64,000 nt of DNA from Pontibacter sp. E15-1 (GTDB taxonomy: Bacteria > Bacteroidota > Bacteroidia > Cytophagales > Hymenobacteraceae). Position numbers and translations under genes: made by a program. This document shows positions 46,625 through 55,409 of this stretch, piece by piece; the stretch's first letter is position 1; each line of letters starts with the position of its first letter. The stretch lies in the NCBI RefSeq assembly GCF_022601975.1, contig NZ_JAKVIR010000016.1, positions 1-64,000 of the forward strand, in the 5' to 3' direction. The notes under the pieces were generated by a model, which saw nothing but the letters and a program-made list of their open reading frames with translations, was not told the origin of the DNA and ran no database searches.

Positions 46625-47983
46625 ATGACTCACAGCAAGTTTTTACATAAGGTCAGCGTGATGTTTGCAGCCTCACTGTTGATTGCCTGCAAGGCAAACG
46701 AAACCCCTCCGGGCTATACCGGGCAAGCAATAGAAACCGTGATACTCACGGCGGGTGCAGCCGTGGTGCCACTGGGAGGCAACACCTGGAAATCCGGGAA
46801 GGAGGGCGCGGGCGGAATGATTGACGAGCACGGCATTACCGGCTGGTCTGACGGGCAGGTATACTTTACCACCTATGCCAGGGTAGCGCAGAAAGGCCCC
46901 ATGAAAGTATGGCTGAACCTACGGGTACCGGAAGGCACCTCCAAACTCCAACTGGAGGCATTGGGTAAAACGAAGACAATTACGGTGCAGGGCAACACAC
47001 TGCAGAATCGCTATGCAGGGGAGTGGCTGGTGGCGGATACCGGCTATGTGGCCTTCACTGTAAATGGGCTTTCTAAACAAGGGGATGCCTTTGCAGACGT
47101 GGCGAGTATAAAGCTGCAAGGGGATGCGATTGATGAGAAGACAACCTATGTCAAGAATAACGAAGACAACTTCTTTTACTGGGGCCGTCGGGGGCCATCG
47201 GTGCACCTGAATTACGCGCTTCCGGAGAACGCAGCTATTGAGTGGTTTTACAACGAGGTAACCGTTCCGGAGGGAAATGACGTGGTTGGGTCCTACTATA
47301 TGGCCAACGGTTTTGCGGAAGGCTATTTTGGGATACAGGTGAACTCCGAAACAGAAAGGCGCATCCTCTTCTCCGTCTGGAGCCCCTTTAATACCGATGA
47401 TCCCAATAGCATACCCGACGATCAAAAAATAAAGCTCCTGAAAAAAGGCACCGGCGTGTACACGGGCGAGTTTGGCAACGAAGGCTCGGGCGGGCAAAGT
47501 TTCCTGAGGTATAACTGGAAGGCGGGCACCACCTATAAGTTTCTGCTCCAGGGAAAACCAGACGGCCAGGACCATACGACCTATACCGCCTATTTCTTTG
47601 CCCCGGAGAGAAACGAGTGGATGCTGATTGCCAGCTTTAAACGGCCCAAAACGAACACCTACCTCAAGCGCACGCATTCTTTTATGGAGAACTTTATACC
47701 CGAGTATGGCGATGTGGAGCGAAAAGTGCTGTTCTCCAACCAATGGGCGCGCGATGCGAACGGCAACTGGATAGAGCTGGCAAATGCCCATTTTACGGCA
47801 GACAACACCGCACGCGCTGGCTACAGAATGGACTATGCCGGAGGGCAGTCCGGAGATGATTTCTACCTTCGCAACTGCGGCTTCTTCAACAACTATACCC
47901 CCATCGGAAGCCGGTTTAAACGGCCCCTTAAAGGCAAAGCCCCGCAGGTTAACTTAGCTGGTTTAGCTGCCGCAAATCAATAG
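46625..47983 (+). CDS. DUF5077/DUF3472-type secreted lipoprotein
   Basis: This 452-residue protein has a lipobox SLLIAC (Cys22). The N-terminal half (about 40-175, NTWKSGKEGAGGMIDEHGIT, ISKQGDAFADVASIKLQGDA-like strands) matches the DUF5077 jelly-roll type, and the C-terminal half (SVHLNYALPENAAIEWFYNE, YFGIQVNSETERRILFSVWS, RRTHSFMENFIPEYG-like segments) matches DUF3472. These pairs often occur in glycan loci as likely carbohydrate-binding surface proteins without proven catalysis. Its position after LacI-controlled SusC/SusD supports a role in capturing the same glycan. The exact ligand is unknown. Confidence 0.75.
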   Translation: MTHSKFLHKVSVMFAASLLIACKANETPPGYTGQAIETVILTAGAAVVPLGGNTWKSGKEGAGGMIDEHGITGWSDGQVYFTTYARVAQKGPMKVWLNLRVPEGTSKLQLEALGKTKTITVQGNTLQNRYAGEWLVADTGYVAFTVNGLSKQGDAFADVASIKLQGDAIDEKTTYVKNNEDNFFYWGRRGPSVHLNYALPENAAIEWFYNEVTVPEGNDVVGSYYMANGFAEGYFGIQVNSETERRILFSVWSPFNTDDPNSIPDDQKIKLLKKGTGVYTGEFGNEGSGGQSFLRYNWKAGTTYKFLLQGKPDGQDHTTYTAYFFAPERNEWMLIASFKRPKTNTYLKRTHSFMENFIPEYGDVERKVLFSNQWARDANGNWIELANAHFTADNTARAGYRMDYAGGQSGDDFYLRNCGFFNNYTPIGSRFKRPLKGKAPQVNLAGLAAANQ

Positions 47984-48464
47984 CCGCGTTGTTGTTAACA
48001 CAAAGAGGGCGAAGTAAAAACGCCAGGCAAGTGCAGCATCCGTATTTTGGAAGCGGCTTTCCAACGTGCGCATAGGGATAAAGATGGATAAGGCACGATT
48101 CGAATATATGCCTCAGATGGCAGGGAGCCTGGCTCTTGGTTCGATGAAAATATGGAAAACTGATCGGAGTGCGAGGTAGTAATGCTGCGCAAACGTTTGT
48201 GTGGCCCTGAGTTTCAGCTTTTCTCAGTTTATGGATGTTTCAGCATTCTAGCCATAGGCTTTTGCCTCTATGCTGATTTACTGGATACATACCCTTCCAG
48301 CTAGCCTGTAACATGGAGGTCCCGGCAGGCGTGTCGCAAATGCTGTTACAGTCGCAGGCCGGGGGTATGGATTTATGGCCGAGCGGAGCGGTGGAGGGCT
48401 ATACAGGCGGGCCAGATGGAATCTACTTATGCGCTTGTCTATCGGGCCACCTCAGCCTAGCCTT
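47984..48464. other. Convergent intergenic region with an isolated LacI-type operator
   Basis: It lies between the stops of the DUF3472 gene (plus) and the GntR gene (minus), where promoters are not expected, yet it contains a LacI-type palindrome at 48189-48200. No gene was recognised. Confidence 0.4.
48189..48200. promoter_or_regulatory. LacI-type operator candidate GCAAACGTTTGT
   Basis: It differs from the perfect site at 41753 by a single base. It lies between two gene ends, so it may be a remote auxiliary site for looping or a remnant of a lost promoter. Confidence 0.5.
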
Positions 48465-49166
48465 TTAACTGAAAATTCTGGCAAAGTGATTCTCCAGATG
48501 GTTGCGCATCCCGTTCCGAAGCATTTCAGCAGAGCCATGCTCGATGATGTCCACCAAACCTTTGTGTGAGACAAACTTCTTCACGACAGCCTTCTTGTTG
48601 AGAAGGCCGCTGCTGTGCACGTGCTCAAAAACCGGCAGGAGCATTTTCTGAAACTTCCTCAGCGTGGTATTGCCGGAGATCTCATAGAGTTTGCCATGGA
48701 AGTTTATCTCGTGCTGAATCTGAAAGTGCAACGAGTCGGAGAGGTCTGGCTCATCGGCCACAATTTTCTGCAGCTCTTCAATATCCTGTTTTGTGACACG
48801 CTCCATTATAAAGTCGGCCATTCCGATCTCCAGCACCAGGCGTAGCTCAAACACCTCCCGTAGCGTGGCCTCATCAAGCACCTGCGGAATCATGCGTTTC
48901 TCTACCAGAGAAAGCAGGTCAGGGCTGGTGATCACAGCGCCGCGGTGCTTTTTAGACTCAATCAAACCCACCATCCTGAGGCGCAGCAGGGCCTCCCGAA
49001 TCACTGTGCGGCTCACGCCCAGGCTGCTTGCCAAGTCTACTTCCTTGGGTATGGCATCACCGACTTTGAGGTTCTGCTGAACCAGCAGTTCAAGTAAGTT
49101 ATTTTCTACCCTGTCCACCAGCGAGCTGGTATCCACTGCCTTCATATTGTCCGCGAACTTGTCCAT
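48465..49166 (-). CDS. GntR-family (FadR/FCD) regulator of the sialic-acid locus
   Basis: This 233-residue protein has an N-terminal winged helix (LASSLGVSRTVIREALLRLR at about 48-67, with KHRGAVITSP after it) and a C-terminal FCD domain with the metal-site residues expected around MADFIMERV, EINFHGKLYEI and FVSHKGLVDIIEHG. It is transcribed divergently from the SusC gene at 49332. NanR of E. coli belongs to the same FadR-type GntR group and is relieved by N-acetylneuraminate, so by position this is the likely sialic-acid sensor; this is inference. Two similar candidate operator sequences lie in the 165-bp intergenic region. Confidence 0.88.
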   Translation of the reverse strand: MDKFADNMKAVDTSSLVDRVENNLLELLVQQNLKVGDAIPKEVDLASSLGVSRTVIREALLRLRMVGLIESKKHRGAVITSPDLLSLVEKRMIPQVLDEATLREVFELRLVLEIGMADFIMERVTKQDIEELQKIVADEPDLSDSLHFQIQHEINFHGKLYEISGNTTLRKFQKMLLPVFEHVHSSGLLNKKAVVKKFVSHKGLVDIIEHGSAEMLRNGMRNHLENHFARIFS

Positions 49167-49178
49167 AGGGAGTAGTTA

Positions 49179-49193
49179 TGTATAACTTATATA
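49179..49193. promoter_or_regulatory. Candidate regulator site ATGTATAACTTATAT
   Basis: It is 12 bp upstream of the GntR start and shares ATGT...CTTA.TA with the site at 49301. This is a pattern match only. Confidence 0.3.
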
Positions 49194-49266
49194 GGGCTGG
49201 GATAACCCGATCCTGCCAATCCATACAAATTTAAAACATATTTTTTTTAAAAAAACGATTCACACG

Positions 49267-49298
49267 GTTGAAAGTGTAAAAATAAAGCCATACATTTA
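49267..49298 (+). promoter_or_regulatory. Candidate promoter of the sialic-acid SusC operon
   Basis: GTTG at 49267-49270 and TACATTTA at 49291-49298 fit the Bacteroidota TTG / TAnnTTTG promoter with a 20-bp spacer, 34 bp upstream of the ATG at 49332. Confidence 0.45.
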
Positions 49299-49300
49299 TT

Positions 49301-49318
49301 ATGTCATACTTAATACAT
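49301..49318. promoter_or_regulatory. Candidate regulator site ATGTCATACTTAATACAT
   Basis: It has ATGT...ACAT symmetric ends and lies directly after the presumed -7 element, where a bound GntR protein would block transcription. Confidence 0.35.
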
Positions 49319-49331
49319 TAGATTTAAGCAT

Positions 49332-52300
49332 ATGAATGTTAAACACTTACTACGGTTTTTCCTGTTGGGGCTGGGCATGCTCCTGAGCCCTCATCTGTAC
49401 GCGCAGCTAACCACAATAAGCGGGCGCGTGATCTCATCCGATGACAAACAGCCGCTGATTGGCGTTAGTCTAAACGTAAAGGGTACTGACAGGGGTACCC
49501 AGACGGACGTGGATGGGAAGTTTGTGCTTCAAGCCTCCGTTGGGGACTTGTTGGTTGTGCGGTACCTTGGATTTGAGCCGCGCACCGTGCCGGTAGAAAG
49601 CGCCACAGCGCCAATGGAGGTTACGCTGGAGTCCGCGACGGCTAAGCTGCAGGAAGTGGTAGTGGTGGGCTATGGCACGCAGAGCAGGGCAACGCTTTCC
49701 GGCGCGGTGTCGACTGTGGATGAGCAGGTGCTGAAGTCGGCGCCGCGCACCAACGTGGCCACGGCGCTGCAGGGCACCGTAACGGGCCTGCGGGTGCAGC
49801 AAACCACCGGTCAGCCCGGGGCCACGCCGAATATCACGTTTCGGGGCGGTACCAGCTTCAGCGGGCAGGGTTCTCCGCTGGTGATTGTGGATGGGGTGAT
49901 TTTCCCCTCTCTGTACGGCATCAACTCAGAGGACATCGAAACGATCAACGTGCTCAAGGATGCCGCATCCACCGCTATCTACGGAGCGAGGGCAGCCAAC
50001 GGCGTTATCCTGATCACGACCAAAAAGGGTATAAAAGGCCGCTCGCAGGTAACCTACAGTTTGAAACATGCCCAGAACTACGTGCGCAGAAATTCAATAG
50101 ATTATATGAGTGCTGCGGACTATATCCTCTGGAACAGAAGGGGGCTGGGCAGCAGGTATGAGGCGGCTCTGGCCGACGGCAACACGGCTGAGGCAAACAA
50201 CACGCGCAACCAGCTGACGGGCTCCTGGGGCTGGGCCCTGAGCCCTGCCTGGACCTCGCCCAGCGGCAAGTACTCCACGCAGCTGGTTACAGACAACAAC
50301 CGCCAATTGCTGCGCGACCCGCGCTGGAATCTGCTGGTGGACAGAAACCCGTTCAACCCCGGGCAGACAGACAGCATCCTATACCTATCGACCTCGCAGA
50401 AAGAGCTGGAGGACATGATCCTGCAAGAGAGCACCCTCCAGGAGCACTACCTCAACTTCTCCGGGGGCGGCGACAAGGGCACGTTCTCGCTGGGGCTGGG
50501 CACTGTAAAAGACGTGGGCATCGTGCTGGGCTCTTCGCTCAAGCGCTATAACCTGAATTTTAACGGTGACCTGGACGTGAACGAGGATTTTAAGGTGAGC
50601 CTGAGCCTGTCGGCCTACAACGACAAGAACGCGCCCTCATACCTCACGGCGGATGGCGACGGTGGCCTTACGGGAGGATTGATTCAGCGCTTTGGCGGTA
50701 TTGCGCCAACCGCCCGTTTTATCCACGACGAAACAGGAGAGATTCTGCCCGGTGTGGACGGCGGTACCCTGGGCAATCCGCAGTATCTGCGCGACAAGTT
50801 CATCAACAAAAACGAGGAGCAGCGCTACTCAGGCAGCCTGAACCTGAAGTATAGCATCCTGCCCACGTTAAAGCTCCTGGCTTCGGCCTCTGGCTTTATG
50901 CGTTACTCCACCCGCGAGAGCTTTACCAAGGCCTATCAAAACGGCACCGGCGGCGCTGTGGTCTCCACCAGAAACGCCTCTTTTTCGCTACCGCAGGCCA
51001 ACCAGCACTCCTACAACGCGTTTCTGCAGTACGATAACACCTTTGGTAAGCACACGGTGAGTTTGCTGGGCGGCGGGGAGTTTTTTGAAGGCCGCTTCTC
51101 GCAGTATAGCGCCGCTGCCCGCGGTGCCTCCACCGACTTTATACCCTACCTGTCGGCTTCCACAGAAGCGGTGGGCATTCCCTACTCGGGTTTCTACTCC
51201 TGGAACCGCCTGGTGTCGGGCATTGGCCGGGTGACCTACGACTACGACGCGCGCTACCTGCTAAACGTGAACCTGCGCTACGATGGCACCTCACGCCTGG
51301 CTGACAACCGGTATGGCCTGTTTCCCGGTATCTCGGCGGGCTGGAACCTGCATAACGAAACTTTCTTCAGCAACTCATTTCTTAGCGACTATATCACAAC
51401 CATTAAGCCGCGCGTAAGCTGGGGCCAGAACGGAAGTATAGACCCCCTTGATGATTTTGCCACGGCGGCCACTTACGGCGGCACCGGCATTTATGGCGGT
51501 AACGCAGGGTTTGCGCCGAACTTCCTGGTCAACACCGCCTTGAAGTGGGAGCGGGCCTCCTCGCTAAACTTTGGTCTGGACTTGGGGCTGCTCGACAACC
51601 GGATTGCCTTTATAGGCGACTATTTTATCCGCGACATCTACGACAAGATCACCTCCCTGGACATACCCAGCTGGACGGGCTACGGCAGTTTTACGACCAA
51701 TCTGGGCCAGCTGCAGAACCGTGGCGTGGAGCTGGAGGTTCGGGCCAGCGTGATCCGGCCAACAAACCCCGGCGGCTTTAGCTGGGATGTGAGCGCAAAC
51801 TTCTTCCACGTGAAAAACTACGCCAAGGAGCTGCCCGACAATGGCCTGGAAAACAACAGGCAAGGGGCTACACAGGTGTATGACCCTGCCAGCGGCAAGC
51901 TGGTGTACGTGGCGGGCCTGCAGGAGGGCAAGCGCATAGGGCTGGATGAGATTTGGGCGCCGATTTACGACGGCTTATACCTAACGGACGCCGAGCTGGA
52001 GACAGACACAGACCTCTACAACGAGTACCTGCCCTACCGCGACAAAACGGTGAAGCTGCTGGGCGACGCCCGCTGGCGCGACCTGGACCAGAACGATACT
52101 ATCGACTTCCGCGACCGGGTTTTTGTGGGCCGGACTATCCCAACCGTGCAGGGCGGCTTTTCCACCAACTTCGGCTGGAAAGGCTTTACCCTCTACTCCC
52201 AGCTTGACTTCGCCCTTGGGCACATGGTACTGAACCAGGCCAAGCTGAGAGGGTTGTCGCAGGTGCAGGGCTCGCAGAACGGGCCGGTGGACGTGACCAA

Positions 52301-52649
52301 CACCTGGCACCCCGACAACCCCAACGGCACGCTACCCCGCTATTACTGGGCCAACTATGGCCGTAACTACTTCCAGGATGCTGGGGGGCGCACCAACTCG
52401 TTTGCCAACTTCTACGAGAAAGGCGACTACCTGGCCCTGCGGGAGATTACGCTGGGCTACCAGATACCGCAGGCATTTCTGCAGAACGTGCTCCGCGACA
52501 AGATAAAGGGGTTGCGCCTGCATGTTACCGGCACCAACCTGGTGTACTTTACTGGGTATAGCGGCACCTTCCCTGAGGTGGGGGGCAACGATGTGGGCCG
52601 CTTCCCGTTGCCGCGCACCGTCACCACTGGCTTAAACGTGACACTTTAA
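49332..52649 (+). CDS. SusC-type TonB-dependent transporter of the sialic-acid locus
   Basis: This 1105-residue protein has a signal peptide (FFLLGLGMLLSPHLYAQ, cleavage near residue 25), a carboxypeptidase-like domain (ISGRVISSDDKQPLIGVSLN), QEVVVVGYG, ALQGTVTGL, SPLVIVDGVI, the signature ETINVLKDAASTAIYGARAA at about 198-217, and a barrel ending TTGLNVTL. In Bacteroides and Tannerella relatives the equivalent protein (NanO) takes up sialic acid across the outer membrane; here the role is inferred from the genes that follow. It is paired with SusD 25 bp downstream. GC is clearly higher than in the first half of the window. Confidence 0.92.
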   Translation: MNVKHLLRFFLLGLGMLLSPHLYAQLTTISGRVISSDDKQPLIGVSLNVKGTDRGTQTDVDGKFVLQASVGDLLVVRYLGFEPRTVPVESATAPMEVTLESATAKLQEVVVVGYGTQSRATLSGAVSTVDEQVLKSAPRTNVATALQGTVTGLRVQQTTGQPGATPNITFRGGTSFSGQGSPLVIVDGVIFPSLYGINSEDIETINVLKDAASTAIYGARAANGVILITTKKGIKGRSQVTYSLKHAQNYVRRNSIDYMSAADYILWNRRGLGSRYEAALADGNTAEANNTRNQLTGSWGWALSPAWTSPSGKYSTQLVTDNNRQLLRDPRWNLLVDRNPFNPGQTDSILYLSTSQKELEDMILQESTLQEHYLNFSGGGDKGTFSLGLGTVKDVGIVLGSSLKRYNLNFNGDLDVNEDFKVSLSLSAYNDKNAPSYLTADGDGGLTGGLIQRFGGIAPTARFIHDETGEILPGVDGGTLGNPQYLRDKFINKNEEQRYSGSLNLKYSILPTLKLLASASGFMRYSTRESFTKAYQNGTGGAVVSTRNASFSLPQANQHSYNAFLQYDNTFGKHTVSLLGGGEFFEGRFSQYSAAARGASTDFIPYLSASTEAVGIPYSGFYSWNRLVSGIGRVTYDYDARYLLNVNLRYDGTSRLADNRYGLFPGISAGWNLHNETFFSNSFLSDYITTIKPRVSWGQNGSIDPLDDFATAATYGGTGIYGGNAGFAPNFLVNTALKWERASSLNFGLDLGLLDNRIAFIGDYFIRDIYDKITSLDIPSWTGYGSFTTNLGQLQNRGVELEVRASVIRPTNPGGFSWDVSANFFHVKNYAKELPDNGLENNRQGATQVYDPASGKLVYVAGLQEGKRIGLDEIWAPIYDGLYLTDAELETDTDLYNEYLPYRDKTVKLLGDARWRDLDQNDTIDFRDRVFVGRTIPTVQGGFSTNFGWKGFTLYSQLDFALGHMVLNQAKLRGLSQVQGSQNGPVDVTNTWHPDNPNGTLPRYYWANYGRNYFQDAGGRTNSFANFYEKGDYLALREITLGYQIPQAFLQNVLRDKIKGLRLHVTGTNLVYFTGYSGTFPEVGGNDVGRFPLPRTVTTGLNVTL

Positions 52650-52674
52650 TCAAGGCTTAACTCAAAAAACAGAT

Positions 52675-54216
52675 ATGAAACGATACCTGTCAACTATAAA
52701 ATACGCACTGGGGCTCACGCTTGCGCTCGGCACAACAGGCTGTAGCGACCAGCTGGATGAGGTGCAGCCGCAGACCTCCCTTAACCGGGACCTGATCCTT
52801 TCGGACCCGAACGCGGCCATGACGCTCTACTATGGCGTGTACGGCTCCTTCCGCTCCTACCACGGCACCTTGTTCTCGCTGGGTGAGATGCGCTCCGAAA
52901 TTTGGGCTGATGGTCTGTTCACGGAGTCGGAGGACGGCGGCTTCCGGAACTACTACACGCACAACCTCAGTGCCAATAACGTGCCCGCCGGCAACTGGGC
53001 AGGGTTCTACAGCCTGCTGGACAAGATCAACACGGCCATTAAACTGTTTCCGCAGACCCCGGTGCCCGAAGACCAGCGCAACAGGGTGCTGGCCGAGTTG
53101 CACGGTATGCGCGCCTATGTATACTATACCATGCTGAAGACCTGGGGCGGCGTGCCCCTAACCACGGAGCCCGTGACGGAGGTGGGCAGCCTGCCCGACC
53201 TTTACCGCGAGCGGGCCACCCCTGCGGCTGTGATGGCACAGGTGAAAGCGGATGTTGAGCAGTCGCTGGCCTTGTTCAACGGCGATAATACCTTGAGCGC
53301 CAGCTTTACGGGCACCTCCAAGCATATTTATTGGAGCCGCACGGCCACGCTTACGCTCAAGGGTGATGCAAACATCTGGTCGGGCACGCACATGGGCGGT
53401 GGGGCAGCCGATTTTGCATCGGCGCAGCAGGCCCTGGAGGAGGTAACCACTATCGGTGGGCTGGGGCTGGCGGCGAACTACGCCGACATCTTCAACTCAA
53501 CAAAGGAGGTCAGCAACCCTGAGATCATTTTTGCCATCAGTTACGAGAAGGACGAGGCGACGACGGGCGTGTACTCAAGCTTCCGGGTAAACACCACCCA
53601 GGCCAGCACGCTGTTGCTGGACCCGTTCACAGACCCGAAGCCCGTGTCGGATGTATACCCCTACGTGTCGGGCGCGAGCCGGGTGGGTTTGTCGGCGGCC
53701 ATGATCGAGAAGCTGCGTGACCCCGAGGACGAGCGCATCGCGGCGTCTTACGAGATCATGTACCGCAACGCGCCGCCAACGTTCCCGATAGCCGGTGTGC
53801 TGCTCACCAAGTTTGTGGGCCGACAGGATGCCGGGGCGCAGCTGTACGACGTGGACTTTCCGATTTACCGCTTCGCTGATGTGCTGCTGCTCCTGGCCGA
53901 GGCCAAGACAAAGCAGGGCCTGGATCCTTCCACAGAAATCAACCTGATACGGGAACGAGCTTATGGCAGCGATTTCATACCTTACCAGAACGGCAGCCAG
54001 CAGGAAAACATGCGCGCCATACTGGAGGAGGACTTGCGCGAGTTTATTGGTGAGGGCAAGCGCTGGTGGTCGCTCCGAAGAGCAGGCGATGCGTGGGTCT
54101 TCGCGTACGTGGACCCGGTATACCTGGCACCTGGGCAGGAGTATAAGTTCCTGCTGCCGATTACGGTAGGCATGCTCAACGCTGACCCGAAACTGGAACA
54201 GACGCCCGGATACTAA
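52675..54216 (+). CDS. SusD-type lipoprotein of the sialic-acid locus
   Basis: This 513-residue protein has a lipobox GTTGC (Cys23) and SusD architecture: NAAMTLYYGVYGSFRSYHGT and LAELHGMRAYVYYTMLKTWG in the N-terminal half, RFADVLLLLAEAKTKQGLDP in the TPR-like repeat, and the C-terminal DLREFIGEGKRWWSLRR and LLPITVGMLNADPKLEQTPG. It corresponds by position to NanU, the extracellular sialic-acid-binding lipoprotein; binding itself is not visible in the sequence. A 245-bp gap follows before the lyase gene and may hold a second promoter. Confidence 0.9.
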   Translation: MKRYLSTIKYALGLTLALGTTGCSDQLDEVQPQTSLNRDLILSDPNAAMTLYYGVYGSFRSYHGTLFSLGEMRSEIWADGLFTESEDGGFRNYYTHNLSANNVPAGNWAGFYSLLDKINTAIKLFPQTPVPEDQRNRVLAELHGMRAYVYYTMLKTWGGVPLTTEPVTEVGSLPDLYRERATPAAVMAQVKADVEQSLALFNGDNTLSASFTGTSKHIYWSRTATLTLKGDANIWSGTHMGGGAADFASAQQALEEVTTIGGLGLAANYADIFNSTKEVSNPEIIFAISYEKDEATTGVYSSFRVNTTQASTLLLDPFTDPKPVSDVYPYVSGASRVGLSAAMIEKLRDPEDERIAASYEIMYRNAPPTFPIAGVLLTKFVGRQDAGAQLYDVDFPIYRFADVLLLLAEAKTKQGLDPSTEINLIRERAYGSDFIPYQNGSQQENMRAILEEDLREFIGEGKRWWSLRRAGDAWVFAYVDPVYLAPGQEYKFLLPITVGMLNADPKLEQTPGY

Positions 54217-54461
54217 TCCGCCAGACACTAAAACACTACATGAATACCTCTTCTGTTTTGCTGAAAGGGCCCAGCTTTGTGCCTCGGTCATGGCTGGTGC
54301 CCCTTCAGCACAATAGAAAAGCCAGCGCCTGGTCAGGAGAGTTGCTTCACACCGCATTAGCGCGCAGGCGTTTTAGGCTTACTGATGCAGGGTGTGGATT
54401 TTGTAGACGCAGCGTATAATTCTGACACCTGCATGTCATCTCGAACATTATAGATACTTCA

Positions 54462-55400
54462 ATGAAAATAGAACACTTACACGGGCTTATCGCCGCTCCT
54501 TTCACGCCCATGCACCCCGACGGCAGTCTGCACCTGGAGCTGGTTCCGGCCTATTACAGCCTGCTGAAAACAAACGGAAATACAGGGGCGTTTATCTGCG
54601 GCTCTACAGGCGAGGGCGTCTCGCTGACAATGGAGGAGAAAAAAAGCGTGGCCAGCGCCTGGGCAGACGCAACAATGGGCGATCCCGACTTTAAGGTGAT
54701 TACGCTGGTGGGCGGCACCTGCCTGCAGGATGCCATAGCGCTTGCGCAGCATGCCCAACGTATAAACCTGTACGCGGTTTCATTCACGGGGCCATCCTAT
54801 TTTAAGCCTGCCAGCGTGCAGCTGCTTGCCCAGTGCTGCAAGGCCGTGGCGGACGCCGTGCCGCAGATGCCCTTTTACTACTATCACATCCCTGTCCTCA
54901 CGGGGGTGGGCTTCGCCATGATAGACCTGTTGCAGGAGGTGGGGGATATCCCTAACTTCGTTGGTATCAAGTATACCCATGAGGACTTCATGGACTTCCT
55001 CTCTTGCCTTCGCTTCGGCAACGGCACCTATGACATGCTGTGGGGCCGCGACGAGAACCTGCTGTCGGCACTGGTGCTGGGCGCGAAGGGGGGAGTAGGC
55101 AGCACCTATAACTATGCCGCGCCGCTTTACACAGGGCTGATTGGCGCTTTTAACGAAGGGGACCTGGAGAAGGCCCAGCGCCTGCAGCAACAGTCTATCG
55201 ACATGATTCGCCTCCTGGGCAAGTATGGCGGCATCGCCACGGGCAAAGCCTACATGAGGCTGATTGGCCTCGACTGCGGGGAGTTCCGCCTGCCGGTTCG
55301 CAACATGAGCACGGCGCAGTTCCAGTCTTTTACGAAGGATGTTGCGGCGCTTGGATTTGATGACTTCTGTTCCCGTACCCCAGCGTTGGAACATGCCTAA
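54462..55400 (+). CDS. nanA: N-acetylneuraminate lyase (DapA/NAL superfamily)
   Basis: This 312-residue cytosolic TIM-barrel aldolase has the pyruvate-binding GSTGEGVSLTMEE (about 43-55; family GxTGE), a tyrosine in PFYYYHIPVLTGVGFAM (about 138-154) and the Schiff-base lysine in FVGIKYTHEDFMDF (about 168-181). The YYYHIP and KYTHED forms are those of N-acetylneuraminate lyase rather than dihydrodipicolinate synthase. It splits sialic acid into ManNAc and pyruvate. It begins a run of genes separated by very short gaps (9 bp to the transporter), supporting one operon for sialic-acid use. Confidence 0.88.
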   Translation: MKIEHLHGLIAAPFTPMHPDGSLHLELVPAYYSLLKTNGNTGAFICGSTGEGVSLTMEEKKSVASAWADATMGDPDFKVITLVGGTCLQDAIALAQHAQRINLYAVSFTGPSYFKPASVQLLAQCCKAVADAVPQMPFYYYHIPVLTGVGFAMIDLLQEVGDIPNFVGIKYTHEDFMDFLSCLRFGNGTYDMLWGRDENLLSALVLGAKGGVGSTYNYAAPLYTGLIGAFNEGDLEKAQRLQQQSIDMIRLLGKYGGIATGKAYMRLIGLDCGEFRLPVRNMSTAQFQSFTKDVAALGFDDFCSRTPALEHA

Positions 55401-55409
55401 CACAGCCTG

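Noticed and set aside
46919..47791. 290-codon minus-strand frame opposite the DUF3472 gene
   Set aside because: The plus-strand frame has a lipoprotein signal and domain pattern; the reverse has none.
53575..54357. 260-codon minus-strand frame over the SusD 3' end
   Set aside because: It overlaps conserved SusD C-terminal motifs and has no protein-like features.
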